In this document: positions 44,296 through 53,336 of the stretch, piece by piece
How positions within the stretch are numbered: position 1 is the stretch's first letter
Layout of the letters: each line of letters begins with the position of its first letter
Assembly (NCBI GenBank): GCA_029561255.1
Contig: JAKQJH010000058.1
Location: 1-56,558, forward strand
Reading direction: 5' to 3'
DNA length: 56,558 nt
Origin: Bacteroidota bacterium
Lineage (GTDB): Bacteria > Bacteroidota > Bacteroidia > Chitinophagales > Chitinophagaceae
The notes under the pieces: model-generated
What the model was told of the DNA's origin: nothing
Seen by the model: only the letters and a program-made list of their open reading frames with translations
The model's database searches: none
Position numbers and translations under genes: made by a program

Positions 44296-45609
44296 TTACC
44301 GGCAGGAGTCATTTTTCCATACCAGTCTTACCCTTGAGCCACCAGGCAGTGCGCTCAGCACATTCCAGCGATAGCCAAGCAGGGTATGTACCCCAAAGGC
44401 TTTTGCTTTCCAGAATGCAATTCCATTCGCTTTGTCCAGGTCATTTACATTGATAAGTGCATTGGTCCAGGTCAGGTTTTCAGAAGCAATCAATGAATGG
44501 TTTTGCACCCATAGTTCCTGTTTCCGGTTGTTTCTTAGTGGTATGCTTATCTGTTTCCACCAGGTAACGGCCACATTGTTCCTTTTGCCCAGTTCAAGGA
44601 TGAATTCAATTTTGTCACTGGCCACAACATCGTATTCGACGGTGAAATCCACCATGTCGCAATCATCACCGGTTTGCAACAGGCCGCTGCTGTTACCTGG
44701 CTTGAAGGGGAAAGGGTATACCTGGCGGGCAAAAGTGATGTCCATCGGAGAGAAGTCATAATTCACTCCAACTGTAAATCCATCGAGGGTCAGTCCTTTA
44801 TCGATCGAATAGTGCATGATCGATTTGGGATCATACCTGGAAGAATTGGTACTCCCCGCATTGTATTTTGCAAAGAGATTGATGTCCACTTCTATACCTG
44901 ACCAGTTATTAGGCGGGCCTGCGTAGTACTTGTATACCTCTGGTTTATTCCACTGTATATTATTGGCTGGTGACTGGTGTTCATGTATAAATCCGAGGGC
45001 ATGGCCGAATTCATGCAAAATCGTTTTTTTGAATTCTGTTTCTTTCGTATTGCTGTCGAACCATCCAAAGTGCATGGTATAAAAACCGAGCGGGTTGAAC
45101 AAAACATCACGTCCTATCCAGGACCAGCTCCTGTTGTCGTCAGAGAACTCCACTTTGATCTGTGCATCATTAATGTTGTTGGTGAAGCTGAATTTAATAT
45201 TGGCGATCGTTTCCCATTTTTTTGCATAGGTTATCACTTTTTGCCGGATCAGCTCGGAGCCGTTATTCGTACTTAAGTAAACGCCGATGACTTGTCCCGG
45301 GTTCCACATCTTCATGGTTTCACCTGCGAGGGGTTGTCTGGTTACGCCAACGGAAGGTACCGTTCCATCCGCATTGATTCTGGGTGGGGGCTGTACCTGT
45401 GAGTTGTCTCTTGGAGGGAAATTACCCGTGGAAGGATATCGGTCCACACACATTCTGACCGGGTCCTGAACCAATATGGCCTGATTCAGTTTTACCGGAC
45501 GTTCAAGTTGTACCGGTTTGCCAACCTTTTGAGGTTGTACCCGTTGGGCAAGAACGGACATCGCCAGGCAAAACAGGATGAGTCCGGTAAAAGTTATTTT
45601 TTTGAACAT
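44296..45609 (-). CDS. astacin-type secreted zinc metalloprotease
   Basis: A 437-residue metzincin protease. The full zinc motif HEFGHALGFIHEHQ lies near residue 200 and the Met-turn SIMHYS, with its Tyr ligand, near residue 255. The signal peptide MFKKITFTGLILFCLAMS is cleaved near VLAQ, and residues 25-90 form a Pro/Val-rich stretch that may act as a propeptide. The C-terminal 130 residues form a beta domain with two or more Cys. It heads a five-gene run and is divergent from kinase 2, about 250 bp apart. Confidence 0.9.
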   Translation of the reverse strand: MFKKITFTGLILFCLAMSVLAQRVQPQKVGKPVQLERPVKLNQAILVQDPVRMCVDRYPSTGNFPPRDNSQVQPPPRINADGTVPSVGVTRQPLAGETMKMWNPGQVIGVYLSTNNGSELIRQKVITYAKKWETIANIKFSFTNNINDAQIKVEFSDDNRSWSWIGRDVLFNPLGFYTMHFGWFDSNTKETEFKKTILHEFGHALGFIHEHQSPANNIQWNKPEVYKYYAGPPNNWSGIEVDINLFAKYNAGSTNSSRYDPKSIMHYSIDKGLTLDGFTVGVNYDFSPMDITFARQVYPFPFKPGNSSGLLQTGDDCDMVDFTVEYDVVASDKIEFILELGKRNNVAVTWWKQISIPLRNNRKQELWVQNHSLIASENLTWTNALINVNDLDKANGIAFWKAKAFGVHTLLGYRWNVLSALPGGSRVRLVWKNDSCR

Positions 45610-45760
45610 AGTTTAGTGTTTATTTGGTTAATGGTAATACAAGGACCTCACCCCGGGTTTAAAGGGCAGCTTGATTTTTTTCATATCATACATTATAAAG
45701 ATTCAAGCATCTTTTCTGACCCGAAGAGGTAAAACTGTTTTTATTTTATGATAGTTCCTA

Positions 45761-45776
45761 TCCTGTAAAAACAGGA
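45761..45776. promoter_or_regulatory. TCCTGT/ACAGGA palindrome upstream of kinase 2
   Basis: TCCTGTAAAAACAGGA is a perfect 6-bp inverted repeat with the same overall length as the TCCC-N8-GGGA sites. It lies 37 bp before such a site in the astacin-kinase 2 gap and may be a second, weaker copy of the same operator. Confidence 0.45.
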
Positions 45777-45797
45777 ATTTCCACAGGTATCGAAAAA

Positions 45798-45813
45798 TCC
45801 CTTAAAAAGGGGA
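45798..45813. promoter_or_regulatory. TCCC-N8-GGGA palindrome between astacin gene and kinase 2
   Basis: TCCCTTAAAAAGGGGA is identical to the site before the M48 protease. It lies 49 bp upstream of the kinase 2 start. A T-rich box CTTTATTTG follows at 45833-45841, possibly the -7 region. Confidence 0.65.
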
Positions 45814-45861
45814 GGCTGCATACGGGGTTGTATCCTTTATTTGCAGTATAATGCTGGAAAA

Positions 45862-47808
45862 ATGAATTGGAGGAAGATTATATTGACAAGTGTTACCGCA
45901 CTGTTCTGTGTTCCTCTGCTGCTGTGGGGGCAGGGTACCCCAAAGACGGATAGTCTGCTTAAAGCGTTGGCAGTTGCCAAAAAAGATACCAGTAAAATTT
46001 TATTGTTGTATGCTATCGCGGAGCAATATGAAAATTCTGAACCCGATAAAGCGAGAAAATATATTAAACAGGGCGGTGAATTAAGCCGGGAGATCAATTA
46101 TCAACCCGGCATTATGAAGTCATACCGGATGCTTTCTTATGTATACTCTTTCCAGTCAAAATTCGATTCAGTTATTTATTACAATAGACTGGTGTTGGAT
46201 ATCGCCCGCAGCCGGAATGATTCATTTAATATCGGGGTTTCATTTTTTAATATCGGGATCGGCTTCCGGTTTATGTCCGAACTGGATAGTGCGGTGGTTT
46301 ATACCCTGCAGGGGGCAAAATTACTGGAGGGGAAGGGGTACAGTAATATTGAAAGCAGCATAAATGACGGGCTGCAGACCCTCTATATGACCCTGGGTCA
46401 ATACGAAAAAGCGATCAGTTACGGGAACAAAGCGGTTGAGCTGGCCCGTAAACTGGAAGACCAGTCTGCACTGGCTAACAGTCTTTCTAACCTGGGGCTT
46501 TCTTATTCGGAAACCAATCGGGTATCAGAGGCAAAGAAAATATATCTGGAGGCCCTTCAGATTGCAGAATCAACTAATAATAAATCCATCCAGGCGGTGG
46601 TGCTGAATAATCTTTCGGATATCGCTATTAAGGAAAATCAGTTTGACCGGTTAAAGACATATGCCGAAAGAAGTATAGCCCTGGCAGGCGAAATGGAAGA
46701 TGAGGGTACACTGATCAGTGGCAAACTCAGCCTGGCGGCTTATCTGCTGAGCCGGCAGGAATATGTGGCGGCACAGGAACAGGCTTTAGCAGCTCTTGCT
46801 TTGTCTGAAAAGCAGAACCTGCTGGAGGGGAAGACCACTTCGCTGGGTATGCTTTCTGCCATTGCTTTTTCCCGGCAGGATTACAAAAAAGGGTTTGAAT
46901 ATTATTACCAGAAAATGGATTTTGAGGGAAAGGTATTCAATCAGTCGCTCCAGCAAAAAGAGGCGGCACTCAGGATCCGGTATGAAACGGAGAAAAAAGA
47001 TACACAGATACTGCTTCAACGGACCGAACTTCAACGGAAAACAGTTTTTAATTATCTCCTGATCGGCGGCGCGGCGGCCCTGTTGCTGATCACACTCCTT
47101 TCTTATCGTACGTACAGGCAGAAGCAGAAATTACAGCAACACCGGATCGAAGAACTGGAAACACAGCAACAATTATTGGCAGCCGAAGCAGTAATGAAAG
47201 GGGAAGAACAGGAGCGAACCCGCCTGGCAAAAGACCTCCATGACGGATTAGGAGGGATGTTGTCGGGTATTAAATACTCATTTCAGACTATGAAAGGAAA
47301 CCTGATTATGACGCCGGAGAACCAACAGGCGTTTGAACGAAGCATGGATATGCTGGACAGTTCAATTAAGGAAATGCGCCGTGTGGCACATAATATGATG
47401 CCTGAAGTTTTGGTGAAATTCGGACTGGATACGGCCATGAAGGATTTCTGTGATGACATTAACAGGTCCGGAGCCCTGCGGGTGGTTTATCAGTCATTGG
47501 GGATGGACCTGTTACAGGTTGAACAGACAGCCGCTATTGCTGTTTACCGGATAGTACAGGAATTGCTGAATAATACCATGAAACATGCAGCGGCTAAAAC
47601 GGCCATTGTACAACTGAGCCGGACCGATGCCGGAATTAATATTACAGTAGAAGATGACGGAAAAGGATTTGATCCGGTAATTTTGAGCGGGGGGAAAGGA
47701 ATAGGCTGGAGTAATATTCAAAGTCGTGTGGAATACCTCAAAGGCAAGATGGATGTCAGGTCTACTCCGGGCAACGGGACTTCGGTAAACATTGAATTTA
47801 ATTTATGA
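45862..47808 (+). CDS. TPR-containing sensor histidine kinase 2
   Basis: A 648-residue paralog of kinase 1: signal peptide MNWRKIILTSVTALFCVPLL, TPR-like helices over residues 30-370 (SNLGLSYSETNRVSEAKKIY near residue 215), one membrane helix near residue 400, the HisKA_3 motif LAKDLHDGLGGMLSG with phospho-His near residue 460, and an ATPase domain with VEDDGKGFD and GIGWSNIQSRVEYL. The ATG at 45862 gives a proper signal peptide; an upstream TTG at 45841 is in the promoter region. Its TGA overlaps the ATG of regulator 2. Confidence 0.9.
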   Translation: MNWRKIILTSVTALFCVPLLLWGQGTPKTDSLLKALAVAKKDTSKILLLYAIAEQYENSEPDKARKYIKQGGELSREINYQPGIMKSYRMLSYVYSFQSKFDSVIYYNRLVLDIARSRNDSFNIGVSFFNIGIGFRFMSELDSAVVYTLQGAKLLEGKGYSNIESSINDGLQTLYMTLGQYEKAISYGNKAVELARKLEDQSALANSLSNLGLSYSETNRVSEAKKIYLEALQIAESTNNKSIQAVVLNNLSDIAIKENQFDRLKTYAERSIALAGEMEDEGTLISGKLSLAAYLLSRQEYVAAQEQALAALALSEKQNLLEGKTTSLGMLSAIAFSRQDYKKGFEYYYQKMDFEGKVFNQSLQQKEAALRIRYETEKKDTQILLQRTELQRKTVFNYLLIGGAAALLLITLLSYRTYRQKQKLQQHRIEELETQQQLLAAEAVMKGEEQERTRLAKDLHDGLGGMLSGIKYSFQTMKGNLIMTPENQQAFERSMDMLDSSIKEMRRVAHNMMPEVLVKFGLDTAMKDFCDDINRSGALRVVYQSLGMDLLQVEQTAAIAVYRIVQELLNNTMKHAAAKTAIVQLSRTDAGINITVEDDGKGFDPVILSGGKGIGWSNIQSRVEYLKGKMDVRSTPGNGTSVNIEFNL

Positions 47809-48425
47809 TGGCAACAAAAGTTTTTATAGTAGATGATCATTATATGGTTATCGAGGGCATCCGTTCCCTGCTGCAGCATGAAAAAGGGATGGAATGGTCC
47901 GGGCATGCGCAAACAGCGGCTTCCTGCCTGGCCTACCTGCAACGGGAACAACCGGATGTGATCCTGATGGATATCAACCTGCCGGATATGAGTGGAATAG
48001 ATCTGTGCAAGGAGGTGAAAACAAAATATCCTTCGGTTTTCATTATTGGACTGAGCACATTTAACCAACAGAGCTTTATTCAGAAAATGATGGAGAACGG
48101 GGCTTCCGGGTATGTATTGAAGAATGCCACCCAGGAAGAGCTGACCGAAGCAATCGCAATGGTTTGCCGGGGTAAAATTTATTTAAGTGAGGAGGCCAGT
48201 TATGCACTGAGGGAACAACCTTCAGTAACGATCATTCTTACCCGGCGCGAAAAGGAAGTACTCGAGCTGATAGCAGAAGGGATGACCAATAATGAGATTG
48301 CCGTAAAACTGTTTATCAGTGTGACAACCGTCGATACACACCGTAAAAACCTGCTATCCAAGTTTGAAGCCAAAAACGTAGCTTCCCTTATCAGGGCCGC
48401 CATAAAATTGCAACTGATAAAATAA
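47805..48425 (+). CDS. LuxR/NarL-type response regulator 2
   Basis: A 206-residue paralog of regulator 1. The receiver has FIVDDHYMVIEG and the phospho-acceptor Asp in VILMDINLPDMSG. The HTH has LTRREKEVLELIAEGMTNNEIA and TTVDTHRKNLLSKF. It overlaps kinase 2 by 4 bp (ATGA). The start could also be the second ATG at 47808. The two regulators have similar HTH recognition regions, which fits shared binding sites (inference). Confidence 0.93.
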   Translation: MMATKVFIVDDHYMVIEGIRSLLQHEKGMEWSGHAQTAASCLAYLQREQPDVILMDINLPDMSGIDLCKEVKTKYPSVFIIGLSTFNQQSFIQKMMENGASGYVLKNATQEELTEAIAMVCRGKIYLSEEASYALREQPSVTIILTRREKEVLELIAEGMTNNEIAVKLFISVTTVDTHRKNLLSKFEAKNVASLIRAAIKLQLIK

Positions 48426-48469
48426 CCGGTAGGACTATAATTGATCCGCGTAAGGAATGCGCTTCTCCT

Positions 48470-49723
48470 TTAATCAAAATCAGGATAAAGAAGATATTTT
48501 TTCCGGATATTCTTGAATTGATTCAGGGCTGGCTCCCAGCTTTTGCGAATTTCTTCTTCTGTTTTACCTTCCTTAATCTGCTGCCAGAGATCATTATTGC
48601 CTGCCAGTTTATTGAAAAAAGACTGATCCATTTTGCCCGATTTCGGGACAATAAAGAACTTGTCTTTTTCCGGGAAAAGCCGGTAGGCTTCCATTAACCA
48701 TTGCAGTTGAATCCGGTTGCCGGTTTTTGCTCTCACTTCCTCCGTGCTACCGCCTAAATCCCACCCATAACAGATTTCGCCATACCATTTTGATTTTTTG
48801 GCCCCTTCATTTGGCTGCGGGGTAAACGAATACAGATGTGCCGGAAGTTTCGGATGGCCGAAAACCTGAAAAGGCCGGCTGGTCCCTCTTCCTTCACTCA
48901 GTACAGTTCCTTCAAAGAAACAGGTAGAGGGGTACAGGTAAATGGATTGAATATCGGGCAGGTTAGGAGAGGGTCTTACCGGTAATTGATAGACGCTGTT
49001 ATGGGTATAATTGGCGCATTTGATCACCTGGAAATGAAAAGGAGTATCCACTGAATTCTGTGCGGTCCGGTAATAATCATGACGGGCATTGGCCTTTTCA
49101 CTCAGCCATTTTTCGCCCGCAATCATCATGGCGTATTCGGCAATGGTCATCCCATACACGACCGGTACCGGTTGCATTCCTACAAATGACTTATATGTTT
49201 TATCCAGTACTGGTCCGTCCACATAATGTCCATTGGGGTTAGGCCGGTCCAGGATTATCAGGGGTTTGCCCAGTTCAAATGCCGCTTCCATAAAATCCTG
49301 GAGGGAAGAAATAAAAGTATAAAACCGAACCCCAACGTCCTGTATATCGAACAGGAGCAGGTCAACCTCTTTCACATCTTCAGCGGTGGGTTTTCGTTTG
49401 CCGCCATAGAGGGAAATGACCGGTATACCGGTTTGCGGATCTGTATAATTGCCCACTTTTTCACCGGCGTCTGCCGTACCCCGAAATCCATGCTCGGGCC
49501 CGAAAATCACTTTTATATTTATACCCAGTTTTCTCAGGGTATCCACGAGATGGGTTTGGCCCACCATAGAGGTCTGATTGGCAAAAATGCCCACTGAATG
49601 TCCTTTAAGCAAAGGGAGATATTCAGCAATTCTTTCTGCACCGGCGATTATCTTTTGTACCGGAACCTGTGCACGGGAAGTCAGGGTGGACAGGAGAAAT
49701 AAAACGGTAAATACTTTCTTCAT
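48470..49723 (-). CDS. namZ: exo-beta-N-acetylmuramidase NamZ (DUF1343)
   Basis: A 417-residue exported protein (signal ending near TSRAQ) of the DUF1343/NamZ family, which removes terminal MurNAc from cell-wall fragments. The signatures GHSVGIFANQTSMVGQTHL near residue 40, FGPEHGFRGTADAGEKV near residue 93 and LIILDRPNPNGHYVDGP near residue 155 are clear. It helps recycle or digest peptidoglycan in the periplasm. It is convergent with regulator 2 and not part of the upstream run. Confidence 0.92.
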   Translation of the reverse strand: MKKVFTVLFLLSTLTSRAQVPVQKIIAGAERIAEYLPLLKGHSVGIFANQTSMVGQTHLVDTLRKLGINIKVIFGPEHGFRGTADAGEKVGNYTDPQTGIPVISLYGGKRKPTAEDVKEVDLLLFDIQDVGVRFYTFISSLQDFMEAAFELGKPLIILDRPNPNGHYVDGPVLDKTYKSFVGMQPVPVVYGMTIAEYAMMIAGEKWLSEKANARHDYYRTAQNSVDTPFHFQVIKCANYTHNSVYQLPVRPSPNLPDIQSIYLYPSTCFFEGTVLSEGRGTSRPFQVFGHPKLPAHLYSFTPQPNEGAKKSKWYGEICYGWDLGGSTEEVRAKTGNRIQLQWLMEAYRLFPEKDKFFIVPKSGKMDQSFFNKLAGNNDLWQQIKEGKTEEEIRKSWEPALNQFKNIRKKYLLYPDFD

Positions 49724-49848
49724 ATTGATGGCTTTAAATCATTGGTAAAATACGGCAAATCAGGATACAGACGGGGGGGTAACTTAAAATGGATGCATTT
49801 GACATTTTAACCTACCTTGCAGCCTTTATTTTAATCAAAATTAATATT

Positions 49849-50304
49849 ATGTCTCAAGTTAAAAGCGGTGATAAAATCAAGGTACATTATCATGGTAAAT
49901 TAGCCAACGGTGAAACATTTGATTCTTCTGCCGGCCGCGAGCCCCTGGCATTCGAAGTTGGAAGCGGAATGGTAATCAAGGGTTTTGATGATGGCGTGAC
50001 CGGTATGACAGTTGGGGAGAAAAAGACGATCCAGATCCCTTTCATGGAAGCCTACGGCCCCCGCAATCCGGAGATGGTGATCGAAATGCCCAAAGACCGT
50101 TTCCCAGCCGAAATGGAAGTTGAAATGGGAATGCCCCTGGTGATGAGCGATGGTCAGGGACAGCAGTTCCAGGTGACCATTGTGGAAATTAAAGAGGCTT
50201 CCGTCATGCTGGATGCCAATCATCCCCTGGCCGGGCAGGATCTGACTTTTGACCTCGAACTGGTGGAGATTGAAGGCGGAAGTCCGCTGATTATTATGCC
50301 ATAA
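49849..50304 (+). CDS. FKBP-type peptidyl-prolyl isomerase, SlyD-like
   Basis: A 151-residue cytosolic isomerase from the ATG at 49849. VHYHGKLANGETFDSSAGREPL and VIKGFDDGVTGMTVGEKK are FKBP blocks (key Asp, Phe and Gly), interrupted by an insert-in-flap domain near residues 65-125 as in SlyD. It lacks the His-rich metal-binding tail of E. coli SlyD. It assists folding at prolyl bonds. The next element is a strong terminator. Confidence 0.9.
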   Translation: MSQVKSGDKIKVHYHGKLANGETFDSSAGREPLAFEVGSGMVIKGFDDGVTGMTVGEKKTIQIPFMEAYGPRNPEMVIEMPKDRFPAEMEVEMGMPLVMSDGQGQQFQVTIVEIKEASVMLDANHPLAGQDLTFDLELVEIEGGSPLIIMP

Positions 50305-50325
50305 GTAATTCGGCAAAGTATATTG

Positions 50326-50360
50326 AAAAAAAGATCAACCGGACAGGTTGATCTTTTTTT
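50326..50360. terminator. bidirectional terminator after the FKBP gene
   Basis: GATCAACC and GGTTGATC form an 8-bp stem around a 5-nt loop, extended by seven A and seven T residues. It can terminate transcription of the FKBP gene and of the convergent membrane-protein gene. Confidence 0.92.
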
Positions 50361-50368
50361 ATATAGTT

Positions 50369-50410
50369 ACGAGATTCGAGCCCCCATTTCCTAATTCCCA
50401 CTCCCTACTT
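50369..50410 (-). repeat. heptamer array at the 3' end of the membrane-protein gene
   Basis: Read on the minus strand it gives six consecutive 7-bp units: AAGTAGG, GAGTGGG, AATTAGG, AAATGGG, GGCTCGA, ATCTCGT. The first unit contains the TAG stop of the gene. The units are degenerate but strictly in 7-bp register. Confidence 0.75.
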
Positions 50411-50959
50411 CCCCTTATTCAACCACCAGCCCAGCCAGATACCCGTTAGTCCCCAGGCTACCAGAGAGTCGATGAACGGGCCATATAAATCTGCAACCGG
50501 TGTTTGAAACCAGACATGTTCATTGTAAGCACCCCATAAGAAGGTGACCAGGCCCATTGCAATTGAAGCGGCGAATATCAGAACACCTGCAGGTGTACCA
50601 CCTCTGGTCACGATATAAATCAGGCAAAAAACAAGTACCAGGCCCACCAGGAACCCACGGATCATGGGGCGGGTCATATTATGGGTATAACTGGTACGAT
50701 AAGTCAGGGTAGCCCAGGGCTTTCCATCCATTGTTTTACCCAATTCTTCTGCCGCTTCCTGAGATGAACCAGGCGGAACTGTGGGCAGCATATAGGTGCC
50801 GGTTTCCTTGAACTGGCTGCTGAGATACTGCAGAATAGAATCCTGGGCCGGAGTGTATTTTGCCTCGGCTTCGTGCAACTGAAATACTGTCCAGGATAAA
50901 AATTGCCAGACAAAAATGAGGATAGCTCCGACAAAGGAGCCAATGAGCCATTTTTTCAT
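50405..50959 (-). CDS. hypothetical membrane protein
   Basis: A 184-residue protein from the ATG at 50959 (MKKWLIGSFVGAILIFVWQF). One N-terminal membrane helix is followed by an external loop of about 80 residues (residues 30-105), then three more hydrophobic helices. The start at 51013 used by a longer reading adds 18 polar residues and is less likely. The topology is N-in, helix, periplasmic loop, three helices. I recognise no family. Its stop codon lies within a heptamer array. Confidence 0.7.
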   Translation of the reverse strand: MKKWLIGSFVGAILIFVWQFLSWTVFQLHEAEAKYTPAQDSILQYLSSQFKETGTYMLPTVPPGSSQEAAEELGKTMDGKPWATLTYRTSYTHNMTRPMIRGFLVGLVLVFCLIYIVTRGGTPAGVLIFAASIAMGLVTFLWGAYNEHVWFQTPVADLYGPFIDSLVAWGLTGIWLGWWLNKGK

Positions 50960-51065
50960 GTTGGTTGGTTTTGTTGAGGTAGAAAAGTTAACCATTTTCT
51001 TTGTTTTTGTCAACCTTCAGCGGCTTTCTCTTTCGTCGTATCTTCGTTATTCATTCTAAATAACT

Positions 51066-52313
51066 ATGTTTCAAGAATACAGATTCACTGCGGCAGAACG
51101 GTTTATGCGTTATGTTCAGGTTGATACACAAAGCGATCCTCAGTCATCCGCTTCTCCAACTACCGAAAAGCAAAAAGACCTGGGCCGGTTACTGGCGGCC
51201 GAATTAAGGGAAATGGGTATTGAAGATGCGCATATGGATAACTATGGGTATGTATATGCGACCATTCCCGCTACTACGGAAAAAAAGGTACCCGTTATCT
51301 GTTTTTGTGCCCATGTGGACACCGCTCCGGATTGCAGTGGCACGGGGGTTAAACCGATACTTCACCGGGATTACCAGGGACAGGATATTGTACTTCCCGA
51401 CGATCCTGCACAGATCATAAGGATGAGTGAATATCCTTACCTGCGAAAACTGACAGGGCATGATATTATAACTGCTTCCGGGACTACTTTACTCGGGTCG
51501 GATGATAAAGCTGGTGTGGCTGAGATTATGGACCTGGCCAATTTTTTAATAAACAATAAACAAGTAAAGCACGGAACAATAAAAATACTGTTCACCCCCG
51601 ATGAGGAAGTAGGAAAGGGTACAGACAAAGTGGACCTGCAAAAACTGGGGGCTGATTTCGGCTATACACTGGATGGTGGAGAAGCCGGATCACTGGAGGA
51701 TGAAACATTTAGTGCGGATGGTGTACAGGTAGTCATCCATGGCGTAATTGCCCATCCGGGTTATGCCAAGGATAAAATGATTAATGCGATGAAGATCGCC
51801 GGAGAGATATTGGCAGCACTGCCAAAAGACCGGCTTTCCCCGGAATCCACTGAAGGGAAAAGAGGATTTATACACCCGGTGAGGGTAGATGGAATTGCGG
51901 AGAAATGCACGATTGATTTTATCATACGCGATTTTGAAACAGAGGGGTTGAAAAAGAAAGAGGATTACCTGCGGACGCAGATTGAGGAACGGATGCGGAC
52001 TTATCCCAAAGCCAGCTTCGAATTCAATGTGACCGAACAGTACCGCAATATGAAAGAAGTTTTGGATAACCATCCGCATGTGGTTGATTTTGCCAAAGAA
52101 GCCATTGCCCGCGCCGGACTTGACCTGAAGATGGAAAGTATACGTGGGGGCACCGATGGCAGCCGGCTGTCTTTTATGGGACTGCCATGTCCCAATCTCT
52201 TTGCCGGGGAACAAGCCATCCATTCCAAGCTGGAATTTATCAGTGTGCAGGATATGAATAAAGCAGTGGAAACACTGGTTTACCTGGTGCAGGTATGTGA
52301 GGAAAAAAGTTGA
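51066..52313 (+). CDS. pepT: peptidase T (tripeptide aminopeptidase)
   Basis: An M20-family zinc aminopeptidase that releases the N-terminal residue of tripeptides. The 415-residue protein has CAHVDTAPD near residue 78 and GSDDKAG near residue 140 (metal-binding His and Asp), TPDEEVGKG near residue 178 (catalytic Glu), and a late SIRGGTDGSRLS. A TATCTTCG box (51039-51046) lies 19 bp before the ATG. It is not in an operon with its neighbours. Confidence 0.95.
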   Translation: MFQEYRFTAAERFMRYVQVDTQSDPQSSASPTTEKQKDLGRLLAAELREMGIEDAHMDNYGYVYATIPATTEKKVPVICFCAHVDTAPDCSGTGVKPILHRDYQGQDIVLPDDPAQIIRMSEYPYLRKLTGHDIITASGTTLLGSDDKAGVAEIMDLANFLINNKQVKHGTIKILFTPDEEVGKGTDKVDLQKLGADFGYTLDGGEAGSLEDETFSADGVQVVIHGVIAHPGYAKDKMINAMKIAGEILAALPKDRLSPESTEGKRGFIHPVRVDGIAEKCTIDFIIRDFETEGLKKKEDYLRTQIEERMRTYPKASFEFNVTEQYRNMKEVLDNHPHVVDFAKEAIARAGLDLKMESIRGGTDGSRLSFMGLPCPNLFAGEQAIHSKLEFISVQDMNKAVETLVYLVQVCEEKS

Positions 52314-52361
52314 CCCCGTACCCCTTAACTTATCGTAAATTACATTTCTAAAATTAAAATT

Positions 52362-53303
52362 ATGGACGCTGCAAATTGGATTTCTCATTATTGGTGGATA
52401 TTAGTATTGGCCTTTATCGTTTTCAGCGGGCTGTTTACAATCAGCCAGGGGTATGTCGGTGTAATAACCCGGCTGGGCAGATACACCCGGGTGGCAAGAC
52501 CCGGATTGAATTTTAAGATCCCGTTGCTCGAATCAGTAGCCCGGAAAGTATCGATTCAGAATCGTTCGGTGGAATTGGAGTTCCAGGCAGTAACGGCTGA
52601 TCAGGCCAATGTGTATTTCAAGAGTATGTTGCTGTATTCAGTTCAGAATGCAGAAGAAGAAACTATAAAAAAAGTGGCTTTTAAATTCTTCGCTGATAAG
52701 GATCTGATGCAGGCCTTGATAAGAACCATTGAAGGTAATATCCGGTCTTTTGTTGCCACCAAAAAGCAGGCAGAAATTCTAGCTCTTCGGAAAGAAATTG
52801 TTGAATATGTAAAAACCGAAATAGACCTGCAATTAGAAACCTGGGGTTATCATTTACAGGATCTCCAAATCAACGATATTACTTTCGATAAATTGATCCT
52901 GGACTCCATGAGCAGGGTAGTAGCTTCCAATAACCTGAAAGCCGCTGCTGAAAATGAAGGACAGGCATTGCTCATCACCAAAACAAAAGCCGCCGAAGCA
53001 GAAGGTAATGCCATCAAGATCTCCGCCGAGGCAGAGAAAGAAGCGGCCCGTCTCCGCGGCCAGGGTGTGGCCCTCTTCCGCCAGGAAGTAGCCAAGGGTA
53101 TGACCGAAGCGGCTGAACAAATGAAACAGGCCAATCTCGATACCAATGTGATCCTGTTCAGCATGTGGACCGAAGCCATAAAGAATTTTGCGGAATACGG
53201 CAAAGGCAATGTGATCTTCCTGGACGGCAGTCCGGACGGTATGGAAGGAACTATGAAACAGATACAGGCGCTGATGGTGAAGCAGGCAGGAGTAGGGAAG
53301 TAG
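52362..53303 (+). CDS. SPFH/band 7 membrane protein (stomatin/HflK-like)
   Basis: A 313-residue protein with one N-terminal membrane helix (WWILVLAFIVFSGLFTI) and an SPFH domain (residues 30-190: GYVGVITRLGRYTRVARPGLNFKIP, key Gly/Arg/Pro). The second half is a long Ala/Glu coiled coil (AENEGQALLITKTKAAEAEGNA). Such proteins form ring-like scaffolds in the membrane and often control proteases. No partner protease is adjacent. Its TAG stop overlaps the heptamer array at 53302. Confidence 0.88.
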   Translation: MDAANWISHYWWILVLAFIVFSGLFTISQGYVGVITRLGRYTRVARPGLNFKIPLLESVARKVSIQNRSVELEFQAVTADQANVYFKSMLLYSVQNAEEETIKKVAFKFFADKDLMQALIRTIEGNIRSFVATKKQAEILALRKEIVEYVKTEIDLQLETWGYHLQDLQINDITFDKLILDSMSRVVASNNLKAAAENEGQALLITKTKAAEAEGNAIKISAEAEKEAARLRGQGVALFRQEVAKGMTEAAEQMKQANLDTNVILFSMWTEAIKNFAEYGKGNVIFLDGSPDGMEGTMKQIQALMVKQAGVGK

Positions 53304-53336
53304 TCGGGAGTTAGTAGTTAGTAGCCGGGAGTCTTT
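53302..53336 (+). repeat. heptamer array after the SPFH gene
   Basis: Five 7-bp units are seen in register: AGTCGGG, AGTTAGT, AGTTAGT, AGCCGGG, AGTCTTT. The array starts inside the SPFH stop codon. A similar unit, AGTAGGG, lies 4 bp out of register at 53291. Confidence 0.75.
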
